Of a DNA stretch of 64,000 nt, positions 26,901 to 40,232 are shown piece by piece. Numbering within the stretch: the stretch's first letter is position 1; each line of letters opens with the position of its first letter. The notes below the pieces were generated by a model that did no database searches, had not been told where the DNA came from, and saw only the letters and a list, made by a program, of their open reading frames with translations. The stretch covers positions 12,103,752 to 12,167,751 of the forward strand of contig NW_024881301.1 in NCBI RefSeq assembly GCF_018691265.1, in the 5' to 3' direction. The position numbers and the translations under genes are program-made. The stretch comes from Tyto alba (lineage: Eukaryota > Chordata > Aves > Strigiformes > Tytonidae).

Positions 26901-27522
26901 AAGTCTCTGGAATCAAATTGCTCAGTTCTTCATGACAATAAATCCTCCAACCCTACCTAGCCTCTAATGGTTTTCAATTCTGACTGGAGACAAGTAATAA
27001 TTTATTCATATGTCAGAAAATAATTTGAAAAATGTCAAGAAGAAAAGAAAAATAGGATAGAAAAGAATTACTTTCTGAGACTTTAGGGTAGGTTTTCGGT
27101 TTTTTTTTTTTTTTTTTCCTTTCAGTGTCCTGAACATGAAAGAAGTTTGGAGGATATATGTAAGAATTGGAGAGGAAAAGCAGGAAAACATTTGATAATA
27201 CTTGAGGAGAGCGGGAAATTCTGTCAAGCACTTTTAATTATGATTGTATTATCATTTGGATAGTAAGATTGAGAAGAGCATACTCAGCACTGCAGAGTAG
27301 GACATTACTTCTAGAAAAACATTTGGAATCAAGCTTGAAAGACTTGTCAAAGCTCAGCTCTTTCTCTGGCCTGAAAAAATGCTAATACTTCTTATAAAGA
27401 ATGACAAATTCAAAATCTTCAGGAAGAAATTAGTATTTAGGACCTCTCCCCAGTTGTAATGTATGATTTCAGGATCAGAAATGTAGGGATCTTTAAATCG
27501 CAAAACAAATTATGCTGTCTGT

Positions 27523-27567
27523 AGGAAAAAAAAAAAAAACAAACAAACAAAAAAAAAAAAAAAACAG
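27523..27567. repeat. A-rich simple repeat
   Basis: A-runs of 14 and about 18 bases are separated by CAAACAAAC. It could be a retroposon tail, but the sequence 5' of it matches nothing I recognise, so it is listed only as low-complexity DNA. Confidence 0.85.
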
Positions 27568-27981
27568 GAATAAATTGTTGCAGGTTATCCCAGAGCTGTC
27601 AAAAATAAATGACTGTTACAAATTAGGGCACAACCATCTTGTACTTCAAGTGAATCTGTAGGAGAGAAAACTGAAATAATACATAAAGAAACTTGCTGCA
27701 TTGCCCCTTGGTTTCTCAAAAGATTCTGTCTTCTTACAAGGGGAAAAGGACTGTGTCGACAGAGGATCTTTTCTCACCTTTCCTTCAGCTTTACTGAAAA
27801 CGTACTCAGATGAACAATCTGAAACATGACATAATCCCATGGTGACAGAATGCAGTTGAGCCATTTAGATTTTCTCCAGTAAACTAGGTTGTGAATCAGG
27901 ATTGTTGAAGCAATAGTGTTGTTATTTTTTGTCCTTGATCAAGCTTAAATAATCTTAATAATGTGTCACGCATTTGCAGAC

Positions 27982-29049
27982 TGTCGTGGTTTGAGCCTGG
28001 TTGGCAGTCAAACACCATGCAGCCATTCTCTCCCCCTTCTCTTCCGGAAATGAGATGGGACAGATGATCCAGGCTTGGAATTCGAGATAGGACCAGGAGG
28101 GGCAGATCACCCATTATGGTCACAAGCAAAAGGCAGACTCGTTACGGGAAGAAAAAAAATAATTTTTTTTTTATTGCATTTATTATAGACACTAACAACA
28201 CTTAACAGAGTAGGACAGTGAGAAGCATTGCCACATCTTGAGAACACCTTCCCCCCACCCCTCCCTTCTTCCTGGGCTCAGCTCTGCTCCTGATATCTCT
28301 ACCTCCTCCTCCAGCAGCGCAGGAGCAGCGGATGGGGAGGGTGCAGTCAGTGCTGCTGCTTCTTCCATCTTCAGTGGGGGGAGATTCTGGAACTTTTTCC
28401 CCCTGCTCCAGTGTGGTTCCCCCTCTCACAGGAGACAGTCCTCCACAAACTTTCTCCAACGTGAGTCCCTCCCACAGGCTGCAGCGTTCCCTTACACTGC
28501 TCTGGTGTGGGACACCAACTTTCTCCAACTGGATTCCCTCTCACAGCTGCAGCCCTTCCCGAGCTGCTCTGGTGTGGACACCCCTGCATGCTGCAATCCT
28601 CCCAGCACTGAACTACAACAGCAGGGGCTACCTTTTCCCGCAAGACCCCGTCCTTCTTCGGGCACAGACACCTTGATCATCCAGGTGAAACGAAACACAG
28701 GCCATATATCAGTGTCTGCTCCACTGTAGATCTTCATAGGTGGCAGGGGGGACCACCCTGCCATCTCACCGCAGGATACAGTGGGGTCTCTGCTCCGGCA
28801 CACCTCCCCCCTCCTTTCTTCCTCCGTTCCTCCACTGACCTTGGTGTTCACGCAGCTGCCGCAACTCCTCCTCACCGCATCCCTTCTTAAATATATTATC
28901 ACAGAGGTGCAGCCGATTGGCTCAGTTTTGGTGCAGAGGTGGAGCTGACTTGGAGCTGGGGGAGCTTCGAGAAGCTTCTCACAGGGGACCACTCCTATAA
29001 CCCCCCTCCCCTGCCACCAAAAACCCCATCACTCACTCAATCCAGGACA
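27982..29049 (-). mobile_element. Solo LTR of an avian ERVK-like endogenous retrovirus, antisense, 1,068 bp
   Basis: The element runs from TGTCGTGGTTTGAGCC to CAATCCAGGACA on the + strand and has exact 6-bp flanking duplications. It is markedly more GC-rich than the surrounding intron. Read on the minus strand it has an AATAATATATTTAAG-like TATA region (complement of 28888-28899) and candidate AATAAA signals (complement of about 28169-28184). An imperfect tandem repeat of about 69 bp lies at 28448-28582. There is no gag, pol or env sequence and no second LTR, so the provirus was reduced by LTR-LTR recombination. Open frames inside it are chance frames. Orientation opposite to the host gene is the usual tolerated state for intronic LTRs. 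Confidence 0.88.
28448..28582. repeat. Imperfect ~69-bp tandem repeat inside the ERVK-like LTR
   Basis: AACTTTCTCCAAC occurs at 28448-28460 and again at 28517-28529. Each copy is followed by a CCTCYCACAG-like stretch, GCTGCAG and CTGCTCTGGTGTGG. A more diverged partial copy precedes the pair from about 28405. Repeats of this kind are common in LTR U3 regions and often hold enhancer-like motifs; that role is not shown here. Confidence 0.8.
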
Positions 29050-30008
29050 GCAGACTCTTTCTAGGACACTACTCAGTGGAAAACTGTCTTTCCGTAGTCC
29101 TATTTTTAGCTACCCTCCTTCAAAGATGATAGCAATAGTAATTTTGCTGAATAGTTGTTTGAGATTTGAGAGGAAGGAAGGAGCTATGCAGAGATAGTAT
29201 TTTCCTGCAATGAGTAAAATAGTTTCCTTCCTTTTGCCAGGAGAATAGGTTAGCCCAAAACCTTTCTAATGCAGTTATGAGTTTAATTGCCCAAAAAGCT
29301 ATATTGAATCCTACATTATTAAAACACAAGCAAGCTAAACATTGACTATAATGTTTATTAATTATCTTACTGTGACATTCAAAATTGCACTTGGAACATG
29401 TCTGTATTACATATCCAGGACACTTACACAGAAGTAAAATACTTATTGCAAATTTCCATAAGGTGAAGAGTGATTTAACTCTTGTCATACTTCAGAGTGA
29501 AATCTCACAAAAGTATCAACTGCTCTGTCCTATAAAATAAAAGAAAAAAATGGTGTCTAGTTTTGCAGCGATGACATCAGCTTGAATTTGGTAATTTCAG
29601 AAACAGTAGTTTTAGATTCTGCTGTTATTTCTACTCTGAGACCTTCTGACATTTCTTGTGTTCTAGCAGTCATAGCTTCCTGTTGTTTTAAATGGCTTTT
29701 TCTCCTGTTATATGAACTACCAAAGCAAGTAAAAGACAAGTTGAGTTACTGTAGGGAAACAAGTGAGACTAACTATGTATGTAGCATTTTTAAAAGTAAG
29801 GGGGAGAATACATAACTTCTGTAAATGTTCTATGCAAAGTATAGATGATAAAATTATCCTTTGAAATTGCTGAAAATAAAAATAAATTTTAAAAATTTAA
29901 AAGTTTTAGAATATTACCATAATTGTTCTTAAACTTCAGTTCGAAGTAAGTTACATCATAACTGTGATGTTATTTGCCTAGTGAGTTTGTTTTGACTTGC
30001 CTGTAATA

Positions 30009-30096
30009 TCACAGAATCACAAAGTCATAGAATCACAGAATGGTTTGGGTTGAAAGAGACCTTCAAAGATCATCTAGTCCAACCCTCTGCCATGAT
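30009..30096 (-). mobile_element. CR1 3'-end remnant, antisense
   Basis: About 88 bp reading ATAGAATCACAGAATGGTTT, then GGTTGAAAGAGACCTTCAAA and CATCTAGTCCAACCC. This is the reverse complement of the CR1 3' terminus, including ATTCTATG-type tail repeats at 30009-30040. It is a severely 5'-truncated insertion. Confidence 0.92.
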
Positions 30097-31196
30097 AATA
30101 TAGTAATAATATATTACTACATTTTTCAGTAAGTACTTTACTTTCAGAGTGAAAATTTTATTTTCAAAGGAAGCCAAAGTACCAAATCGTGGGTGCCAAG
30201 CTACCCACATCTGTCAACATATGCTTTTGTAATGCTTTAAGAGTGTTGGTTTCTTCACTAGAGGCACATTTAGGCCAATACATCATCCATTTGTCTTCCA
30301 ATTAGCTGATTTAAGACATTCCTCTAAATAAGCCACTAATTGCTTGCTGCAGTGTGGCCCTTCAATAATGGATTTAATATGGATATTAAGTTTATAGAGC
30401 CTGATAGTGTTTTACATTTGTTTATTCTTATTGGCTCAGTGATTTTAAAGCAGTGGTTTAAAATTGGAGTGGCACACCAAACATCACGGGTAAGACATAG
30501 GCTAGAAACAGACAGGACCAGGCATACACAAAGTGATGTGGTTGTTCTCAACATTTTACATTTCTGTGACATTTTCTGTGGGCTGGTACCCAGCTTTAGC
30601 ACAACACTAGAGGAATCCCTGTTTGTTCATCTACAAAAGTGCACAGGTTGTTTGGGAAGGCACTGCAGAGGACATGGTTGCCATGGCATGCCAGAGTTCT
30701 TTACTGCTTTCCTCACTGTTTTGCAAAGTGATATACTGCAGCAAAAAACTATAACTTCTGTCTCACTTCAGGAAGTACAATTTAGGAGCTGGGGTAATTT
30801 GATGGATAGTGTATACTAAGAAAAATATTAGAAAGCAGGAAAGGCCACATAGTCCATTGAGGCTCATTTCATTCCAAATACACCTTCCCTAGGTTATCAT
30901 CCAATTGTTAAGAGAAAGAGTAATGTTACCCATTTTTTATAATTCCACTTCTGGGTATTACAGAGATAAATACCTAAATGCTGGAGAACTAACTTTTTCA
31001 GAGCACTATTTCAGGGGAAAAAATACTTAAATGCAGATAGGTTGGATGACAGAAAAGAAATTGACCCTAAATGAAAAATAAAATGATAGTGATATGAATG
31101 TATGTGTATAGTCACGGTTTCTCAAAGTTCCCCAGAGACAAGCTTTCAATCATGAGACTTTCAGAAAGTAACCTTTCCCTTGATTTATTGTTTCAG

Positions 31197-31294
31197 GACC
31201 AATGCAGGAGACAATATATGACTTCTGGAGAATGGTATGGCATGAAAACACAGCCAGCATAATCATGGTTACTAATCTCGTAGAAGTGGGAAGG
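31197..31294 (+). CDS. PTPRK: PTPRK coding exon, 98 bp: D1 central helix/strand
   Basis: Completes Gly68 and runs to Arg100. It reads [20 protein letters not shown] and then [12 protein letters not shown]. The DFWRMVW block and the IxMVTxLxExGR strand are among the most conserved structural motifs of classical PTP domains. The acceptor follows a T-rich tract ending TTTCAG; the donor GTAAGT at 31295 is strong. Phase 1 at the 5' end matches the 37-bp exon 20 kb upstream, which supports direct splicing across that repeat-laden intron. VWHENTAS is one of the stretches that favours PTPRK over PTPRM. Confidence 0.96.
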
Positions 31295-34200
31295 GTAAGT
31301 GATTTCTGTACTTAAAAAGATGAAAGACTTCCAAGGTGTTTGCTTTTGGAAATTAAATAGCAGACCAACAAGATGCTTATATACTGAATATAGCACATAA
31401 AATATTTATGGCTGCCTGTGCTAAGAGGTTCGTTATCAATTATTTTTAAACATGCCTTGGATGCTTGGCTTTGATAACATTAGCGCAATGAGAAAGTAAC
31501 TGATAAAGCTGCATTCTGTACAGCACAGCCTGCAAAGACTGCCAAAGAGGAAAAGCATCCTATCTTTGTATATATCGCAGACATACCATTTCTGTTAAGG
31601 GAAACCAGGGGATTGGTTACAGAACAAGGTACGGAGCCATCTTTTTTTTTAAGAGAGGCTGAGGGGGAGCGTAATTCTGAAACAGATTTCTGAGAAAAGT
31701 AGTTAAACTATGAAACTGCACTTCCTTCATAGTATATTAGTCTAAATCAACCTGGTTTGTTTGGGTTTTCCTTCCTGTAAGCCTTCTGGATTAAAACAGA
31801 AAAAATTAGCTTTACTTATTTGTACACTAAATTTATTGACCAGGAGGTCTTCTTCAAGAGCTGAGTAGTAAAGGAAGGCTTGAGCTACCTGGCTGATACT
31901 GTGTACTTTTCTTTCTTTGCTTAATAACTTTTAAAGTAGGCCTCCTACTCAAGTCATTATGGCTAATTTTGTTTTCAACAAGTATTGAATGGAACCATTT
32001 TCTTTGTTTCTCACAACCGTCAATAACTGAGTCTTTTAATTTACTGCTTTGTCTATGCACTGGTGTCTTAGTTCTCATCTGGGATTTTTTTTTCAAGAAA
32101 ATTTGCTTGGGAAATGGGCATATAGCTTTCATTTGGAATGAAAAAAAAAAAAAAACCAAACCTTCTTTTATTGCAACTACTGCAATTATTGTTAGTCAAA
32201 GTGTTGAAGTAAGAAGCCATGTGCACATATCTTGATGTGAGCAACATGGTTTTAAGAGATGTTTTTCATTTCATACTGGTGGAGTAGCTAGCTGATGCCC
32301 CTCTGCCTTTAGCATTTTCATAAGGCGAGAGAGCACTGTTTAGATGGTGTGAGTCAAAGTGTCGGATCTCGTCTCCTTTTTAGCAAGTCCACTTTTACAA
32401 TCTTGATTTATTCTTCCTTATGTCCTTTGTCAATTGTTAATATAAATCCTAACATTTAGGTATCTGTGTGCCCAAGCCTGACAACAGATCGGGTACCAGT
32501 ATTGTTTTTAGATATATAAGAAAAATGGGATTAGTGGCTGCAATTAACACCTGCTGCAGCAACACATGTACGACTAATTGTAGAGACAAAAAAGGATCAT
32601 GGAGGCCGCTTTAAAAATTCACTCGCTTGAGTGAGGAAGAAGGTGGAAATGCTTGGGTAGTCACATATCAATTCAAAATGGATGGATTTGTAAGAATAGG
32701 CAGCTTTCCAGCAAACCTCTTGGTTAAAGCTTTATACACATTCATAAGTACCCAAGCAGACAACTTAAAAAGGGATGTTTTCAGGTTATAGATAAACAAG
32801 CCTTAGAACGAAAATAGCATGCTGCAGGAAACCACATACTGTTTTCCTAAATTCAGTATTTGAAAGTGTCAGTTAGAGTGAACTGTCAGGTATAAACCAG
32901 GGAGATGCCAGTCTCGGTGCCAGCATTGGTTGCCTCAACTCACAACATTTAAGTGCACAGCACATTCCTTTAGCAGCAAGCAACAGTTTGTGCCACCATG
33001 GAGATTTCTTCAGGGTGCAAGAGTCCTTGTGGGATACAGATCTGCAGCTTTGTTGTTTCTGGCAGTGGTAGAAATTACTTTGTTCTCACTTTCTCTGGAG
33101 GCCAGCATAGGTAAGATCAGAGAGCAGAAATTAAAATGAGCTTTTAATGGAAATGAGATCATATGAGCCACAGAACAATGCAGTCACTCCTTCATTGGCG
33201 CTTCTGTCCCACTCCCAGAGCTGGAACCATCAGCAACAAGGAGGCATTTTACCAACACACCATCTGTCCCGCAAACCCTAACACAAGTTCTGTGCCACCT
33301 TGATTAGTAATGATTTTAATGGACCTTTTGGTAGTATTCCTGCAGGGCAAACCTTGTAACCTTCCCAACCTTGAGGCTTTCTATTTCAATTGCTATTGCT
33401 GGTATAAGATGTACGGGGGTTTATTATTTTTATTTTTTAACCCTCTTGACCCATTGTAAGCCGAGGAGGAAAATTCCTTTGTTTTCAGGAAGAGGGATAT
33501 CTATTTAACATGTTTGCCACACAGTGTATGTCCTTCATGAATTAATCATTGGGGGGGGCGTATGTGTATTTGTTTACCGGGACTTGCTGGATAGTCATTA
33601 AATCAGTGCTAGGAACTTGCTTCTTGCCCTGGAGCATTATGCATCAGGACTGTTTTAATTGCGGATGGAGGAATCACCATGAGGCTGTCCCTAATGCAAG
33701 CACCTGCTGCAAATGACTCAGTCCCCGCATTACCCTCCAGCAGGGTCTGGGTACATCTGCCAATATCTGTCATTATCTGAGGCACACTTGTCAAAACCAT
33801 GCATCCCTTTAAGCTCTTGTGTGTTCCAGCAAGGGACCCTTGTCAGTGTTTCTGGCACCTGCAGACTGCTGTGCACCTGGTATTTAAATGGCACAGAAAT
33901 GTGTTTTGATTGTTTTCTCTCTTTAATGAACCCACCTGAGGGACATTTAGCTCTTTATCTAGTAGCCTGTTACCCAGTCACTCACATTTACACTGCTTGC
34001 ATGGAAAGTCAGAACTCACTTGTGCTGTTATACTAATCCATCTGCCAGAAGTCTTATCACAAAATCTGCAGGGCTCCCTAAGGAGACTTTTGTACTGGTA
34101 ATTTAAGCTAATGATTTCTAAACATATTTAGTCAGTTTTATGAAGACCTCATTAGAATGTGACTGTTTATTAAAAATCTAAATGAGGTCTCACAGTCATT

Positions 34201-37200
34201 TAGAAAAATCATTGCTGAGTTGCATGAACAATTCTTTGATAACGAATGATGAAGTGTTTTTTAGTTAAGATTGGCCTAGGCTGACATAAGAACTTTTACA
34301 AAAAAACTAAGCATCCCTTGAAGCAGCCTCAGAAAAAAAGTCTCTGTCTTCTTCATGCTGGGGTCAACAACTTTCCATTCACAACGAAGTTCACAAAAAG
34401 GGTATGGCAAGTAATTGTATAATCTGCCTACATTTTAGTGTAAGAATTAAAATTTTCCAAACCACACAGTAACAGGTAAAAAACAAAACTGAGATTCATA
34501 AAAATATATCAGTGTGACCACAAGCTATTTCAAAATAATGTATTTTGGATTATATTAATGCAAGAGGCCTCCATGCTCATGTTTGTAACTGGTAGGGAAA
34601 CTGTAGATAGTAGTGTAATTTCAGACAATGTTTCTTCCTGAGAGACTTCGCATAATCTGGTGCATTATTCTAGAAGAGGCAAAAATTTTTAGCCCACCAG
34701 TGTAGGGGTGATCGGAAAATAGGCACAAGAGAACATCTTGCTTACTCCAAGAGACTGTGCTTGGGTACAGATTCCAAAAGCCAGAGCTGGATCCTTCTGT
34801 GGAAAGCAATAAGAACTGGGTCAAGGTCTTTATGTACTGGCCAAAGTCTCAGGTTGCTTCTTGAAGTGTTTCAGTGTTTGCACACATGGAAACATTTCTT
34901 TCCTCCTTAACGAGTTATATTGGGAAGATTTAGAATATATTCAATTTTACCATCTAGCTATCACCTCCGTCTTTGCTCTTGTTGGGCTGGTACAAATACT
35001 TGGTTGGCTGAATCAAGCTTGCCATGTCACGTCATTTGTCCTTTGTCAGTAGTCACTTTCTCTCCCACTCCTTGTTTTTGCTTGAGGCAGAAGAAATTTA
35101 GCAATATCTGATGAATAAATGGTGAAATGCACTGATGAAATTCAGTGGAGGTGGTTGATATATAAATGCATGGCAAGGACTCATGATTGTCTATCATGCT
35201 CTTAATATAACAAAGGATTTACAAAAAAAAAAAATACTAGAAATAATTATAAAAAATAAAACCTTACCTCAGGAGCATAGTAATTACAGTAATTAGTTTC
35301 TCAATTATTATCCAGAATTAGAAAACAGCCAGTGCTAATAGTGTTAATAAGCACACAAAAGACCCTTTTTTGAAAGGAGGCAAGGTTGACTACAATAGAA
35401 TGGATGTGACACAAACAGGGGAAAGAAGGTCAGTCATAGACTGGTAAATAGCCCTTATGCCTGCACACACACCTTAGCACTACTGAAACAGCCTCTCACT
35501 GCCATCTGACCTCTCAAGAGTGTTGTGCTTTCCTGATAGCCATCTTACACTCCTCTTGGGTGACTTTTCCCTCCCAGGATCTGGCAGGGCTGCATCTGCA
35601 TAGGGAAGAAGAAAGAACACAGTGGTGGCTTAGCTTTTCCTTTGCTTGTTTTACTGGACCTAAGGTTGACATGTTACATACAGGTCACTCTGATCTGCCT
35701 TGCTGCAAAAATATTGATGGCTCTGACTCTTCATGCTTAAAAGAGTATTGGGGTCCACATGACAGTGAGGAGATCCATATGGTGGTCTTCTGACAGAGAG
35801 GGAATATCTCCTTGATGCTGGCTGGCTAAAAAGCTTTCCCTGTTGTAAGATAAAATTTGTCAGAAAAGAGTTGTTCTTCTCAGGAAAGACTGTATGGGCC
35901 CAGCCCTAAGTAGTCGTATGTGCATGTGCTGGGGCCTTGGGTGTTCAGAATGTGCAGCCTTGGTCAGCATTCAAGACATTTCTAAAACAGATACAAATAT
36001 GTTTCCTTAACAAACAAAAACCAGAAATCTTTATGTTGAACCAGATCTTCTTCAGATCCTCCTGATGTTCCGTTTCTGTTATAGGCAGATGTTAGACATT
36101 CAAGAAAAATTGCCAAATAAAGCCCTGTCCAAAGACTTATTGCCGAAAGCATATTGCAAGAACCAAACAAAAACTTAATAGGAAATTCCAGCGACATAAA
36201 CACTGTGCAAAATTTCCAATGACCTTGCTACCTGTTCTTAGAATAAAAAAGTAGATTTTTGACACAAAGCTATTATGAAGCTTGCACTTCCGCTTTTTAC
36301 AAGTTTTGAGAATCTTTCATGCAGAAGAACCGTCTAATAAACAAAGGTAATTTCAAATTGTATTTAAGATTCAGATCACCCATTACAGAGATACTGCAGA
36401 GATGAAACACAGTAACTCTTTAACATCTCGCAAACTGCACATTTGTATTTAGTATAAATGGAAGAACACTCTAATTGAAACTGCCTCTAATTATAATAAG
36501 TCAAATTACCTACATTGGAATTAGTTCAGGCTACTGGCATTAGCGCTCCTTAGGAGGTGTGCCAAAGAGTTTGTCACTAGCATACTGGTGACTAAGATTT
36601 CATTTAACTTTTCTACTGAAAGAAAGAAACCATATTTTGTAAATGAGAAGGAGAAAGGTTGCTGTACAAAACCCTTTCCTACCTGTAGGTATTTTTAGTC
36701 TCAGCTTCCGAAACCTATAAATAGTGTCCTTCACCATCTAGAGAAATTTTTTTTTCTTAATCATGTTTACCCAGAAAACCTGGGACCTGTGCTAATGGTA
36801 CATACTGTATGCTATTATATATTCTGTTGTTACACTTTTGGTTTCACTGTAATTTTGAGATCTCTTGTTGGATAGAGTACAGTTTATACTGTTACAGAGT
36901 ATCAGTGAGAATAAAAGAAACCAATCATAATTTAAAACTATTGTTAATTTTTCAAGTAAGTGAACCCTTCTAGTCATCAAAACAGATTTCAACTTTCTAA
37001 ACTTCTAACCATAAATAACAAGTTGGCATTACTCCATTATGCATAGTAGAGGAGAAGCCCCTGGGGAAAAAAATTGGCTGTTTTTCTTCAGGAAAGAGAA
37101 GAAAGGACTCTTTGCAATCAATTAATAAAGATGTCCTCAGATTAGAAATGTTAGCATCATCAAACAGGACATCAACCTGCAAGTGTTCAGCACTTTCCCA

Positions 37201-40188
37201 TGTCACCCAAAGCAGACATCGTTTCAGCTCTGTCTTGATGCATTCTCATTTCCATTAAAAGCTGTGTTTCAAAGAATGTGAGTCAACAGAGATTAATATC
37301 TTAATGCTCACTAATCCAATTGATATAATTCACTTTGAAAAATAAATAAAAGAGGTTTAAGGATACACGAATGTATTGACTACCTTGTTGGGCTAGCTGC
37401 TGAAGTGCTGCCAAAGTGTAAGATGCAAGTATTAATGCAGTTAGCAAAGTTTCAAGCTCTTCTTTGAAATGTTGAGGCTAGCAAAATGGCTTCATCACTG
37501 CTGGTCTCCTCACCTCAGCAATCTTGTGAAATTAATCTCTCAGTCTCTCTGTGAAGGAAGAAGGATCCTGGAAGCACCGATGCAGTTTTACCTTGCCCAG
37601 TAGAGTAACATGTTGAGCTTTCTAACCTAGCAGCAGATGATCAGGTTTTAGAGCCAGAAGACAATCTGCTAACTTGGTGGTGCTCTGTAGCTCAACTAAT
37701 GGCATGATTTTGCTCTTGGAATGGAAGCACGATTCAGAGCACAGGCTGTTCTGCTCAGTGCAGGCACATCAGGTTCTCGAGCACAGAATCTGAGCAATAT
37801 GCCCATGATTTCACAGTTGTGTAAGGGATTGAAACAGGCTTTGAGTAGCTCCAGGTAATTCTGTAACCATCCTTTATCTTGCCATGGGACCACCCTTCTC
37901 ATGTGTTCTATGCTCAGCCTTTTTTCCTCCAGAGCTGTACTAAGGTGCACTAATTTACAGCCTTTGTGAATGACCAGTGGGAGACAAAATTGCCTAAACA
38001 TAAGCAATGAGAAAGAGGCAATCCATATTCTTCTGTTGGTATTAGCAATGGAGGCAGGAGCACTACAACTGCTTTACCATAAAACAATTCTTCTAGACTA
38101 ATTTTTTTTTTTTTTACGGCCAAAGGAAGGGCACACTGTGGGTTTGGCCTGTCAGTTTAATTTCTTCTAACCCAAGGTACCAGATTGATGGCATGCTAAT
38201 GGTAAATTTGATTCTTTGTGTCATAAAACAAAGGGATCTTACTCATTCCATCAGGTAGAAAGTATTAGCATGTGACTACTACTGGACATGTCCAGAAAGG
38301 CAGCTATTCTGGGCAGAAGTTGAATGAGATTGCGTCTACCAGGCAACCTGGGATTGCACTGCTGGGGCAACATAGGGCAGCAGAAGGTGGAGAATTGTTT
38401 CAGCTCTGTGTCATCACTGGAAGAAGTTAGACTGAGGTAGTAAAATTCATGGAGACCTCTCTCCCTCTGAGAGCTGTGAACAACATAAAGAATTCTGGCT
38501 CCCTTTATACAGACCCATTTAACTGATAGTGCCAAACAGTATCTTAAATGTTGTATTTCTCAATACTCTTCCATACCTCTTAGAAAACTGTAAAATGAGG
38601 TATAAATCAATTAACTGACTTGATCAAAAGCAAGCAAAGAAAGTGAAAAAAAGAAAGACTGGGTTTTATCTTCTGTCAAAGGTTGTTTTATAACTTATAA
38701 AATGTTCTTATATCACAATACAATTTTTGTTTGAAAAGTATTTAAATAAAAATACTTTAAATTATTGGATGTCCTTTTACTTCAAGTCAGACAAATAAAA
38801 GTATATGATGTTATCCTAGCTACATCTGTAAAATCTTTTAAAAAATTTCACCAGTGAGCTTGGTTGGCTATTTCATTTTATATCCTAGAGGTTTCACTTC
38901 AAAATTTATGTCTGACTTATCATCATTACTTAGTTGAGGATTAATTTTAGATTAGAATATATAATACTGCTCTTCACTAACGACAATTCATGCAGTCCAT
39001 AGCCAGTTATATCACCTTTTTGCTAAGAATATTTCAGAATCAAAGGAAATTGGAAACTTTGAATAATCAGTGCTATTTAAACTCTCCTGTATGAACTACA
39101 AAAAATATTTCACAGCCAGCTCACATATTAATTCTTTAATATTCTTCCTGTTCCAAATCTCTAAGTAAATGAATTACTGTCCTGGCTTTCATACTGCCTT
39201 CAGCTAGATGTGTCACATTGCCAAATGGCTAAATATACAGCTTCAGAAGTCACAATTTGTGTTCATTAGCTATCCACTGCCTACATCGTTTGTTATATTT
39301 AGAAGTAGCAACACAACTTTCCACCTTCATTGTTAATTCTTAGTTTCTCACATTAGACTATTTTGCTGGGGGATGGAGCTATGGGGTGGCAGTAGATAAT
39401 AATCTTCTCCACATTTCTAAAATTATTAGTAAAATAAACATGTTTGGAACAATTGGACAGTGTACCTTGGGATGAATAGATTAAAGCAGAGCATTTTCAT
39501 TATGTCTCTGGCAATCACCCTTTTATTTCATCTTGTGATGAACATCTGTATTTTTTGGCACATTGTTAGGATATAAATGTGGGGTGTATCTGAACAAACT
39601 CTCAATTATAGTTCTGCTCAGATGAGATTTCAAAATTATGTTTTCTACTTTGTGGGGGATATTTACTGTTATTGTAGCAACTGTGTGAAAAAAAATCTAA
39701 TGCATTTAATATTCAGTTCTGGATTCATCTATCAATTATTTAGCTAAACCTTCTGTTAGTAGGGTTTTTTTTTCTGTAAAACATGTACCAAATGTTTATA
39801 AAAGGGGAAAGAGATTCATCAAGTTACAGTTGCTAAAGCTGTGCTAAAAAGAAAAAATGAACAAACATATGTTACCAGCAGTGTTTCTCATATTTGATGA
39901 ATAAAACCATATTCTATTTTGTTACAATTGTCTTTCCTTATACAAATAAAGGCCCTGATCCAATAGACATCTATAAGTGTGAGTTTGATTTACACTGTTT
40001 AATCTACTTCGATCTTTAAGACACCTTTACATTTATTTGAGAGGTTCTGGAGGAGATGGGAGACTGGTCTTTAAGAATTTACTCAGCTTTTGACTCATCA
40101 GGAGTCCACAGAGTTCCCATGTTTAGAGTTCAGCACATGCAGCAGCGTTGCAAAACAAGAGCCAAAAGTAGGGGAAAAAAACTGAATT

Positions 40189-40232
40189 AAAAAAAAAAAA
40201 AAAGTGTTGGGTTTGGTTTTTTTTTTTTTTTT
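40189..40232. repeat. A15 ... T16 homopolymer pair
   Basis: A run of 15 A (40189-40203), 13 bases, then a run of 16 T (40217-40232). The runs could pair as a weak A/T hairpin. It is probably slippage-prone and length-variable. Confidence 0.85.

Larger units (their letters stand above)
27976..29055. repeat. 6-bp target-site duplication GCAGAC around the ERVK-like LTR
   Basis: GCAGAC at 27976-27981 is repeated exactly at 29050-29055, directly abutting the LTR ends TGT and ACA. A 6-bp duplication is the integration footprint typical of class II (ERVK/beta-retroviral-like) elements. Confidence 0.92.
11033..31196 (+). other. PTPRK intron, 20.2 kb, main repeat-bearing intron
   Basis: Phase-1 intron, the largest complete one here. 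It carries the CR1 pieces, the ERVK-like solo LTR, one MIR-like relic and the perfect inverted repeat, all listed separately. Stretches where I identified nothing are 11033-13230, 13335-14660, 14875-15440, 16105-19275, 19335-21700, 21725-23060, 23920-27520, 27580-27975, 29060-30005 and 30100-31196. These are AT-rich with scattered homopolymer runs, such as about 21 A at 18620-18640 and about 18 T at 27100-27118. Confidence 0.8.

Noticed and set aside
28202..28992. Several open frames of 90-166 codons on both strands
   Set aside because: All lie inside the GC-rich solo LTR, where stops are rare; they overlap in several frames and show no protein family.
29120..29488. Minus-strand 122-codon open frame
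   Set aside because: Cys-rich by chance in AT-rich DNA; no motif, no neighbouring exon signals.
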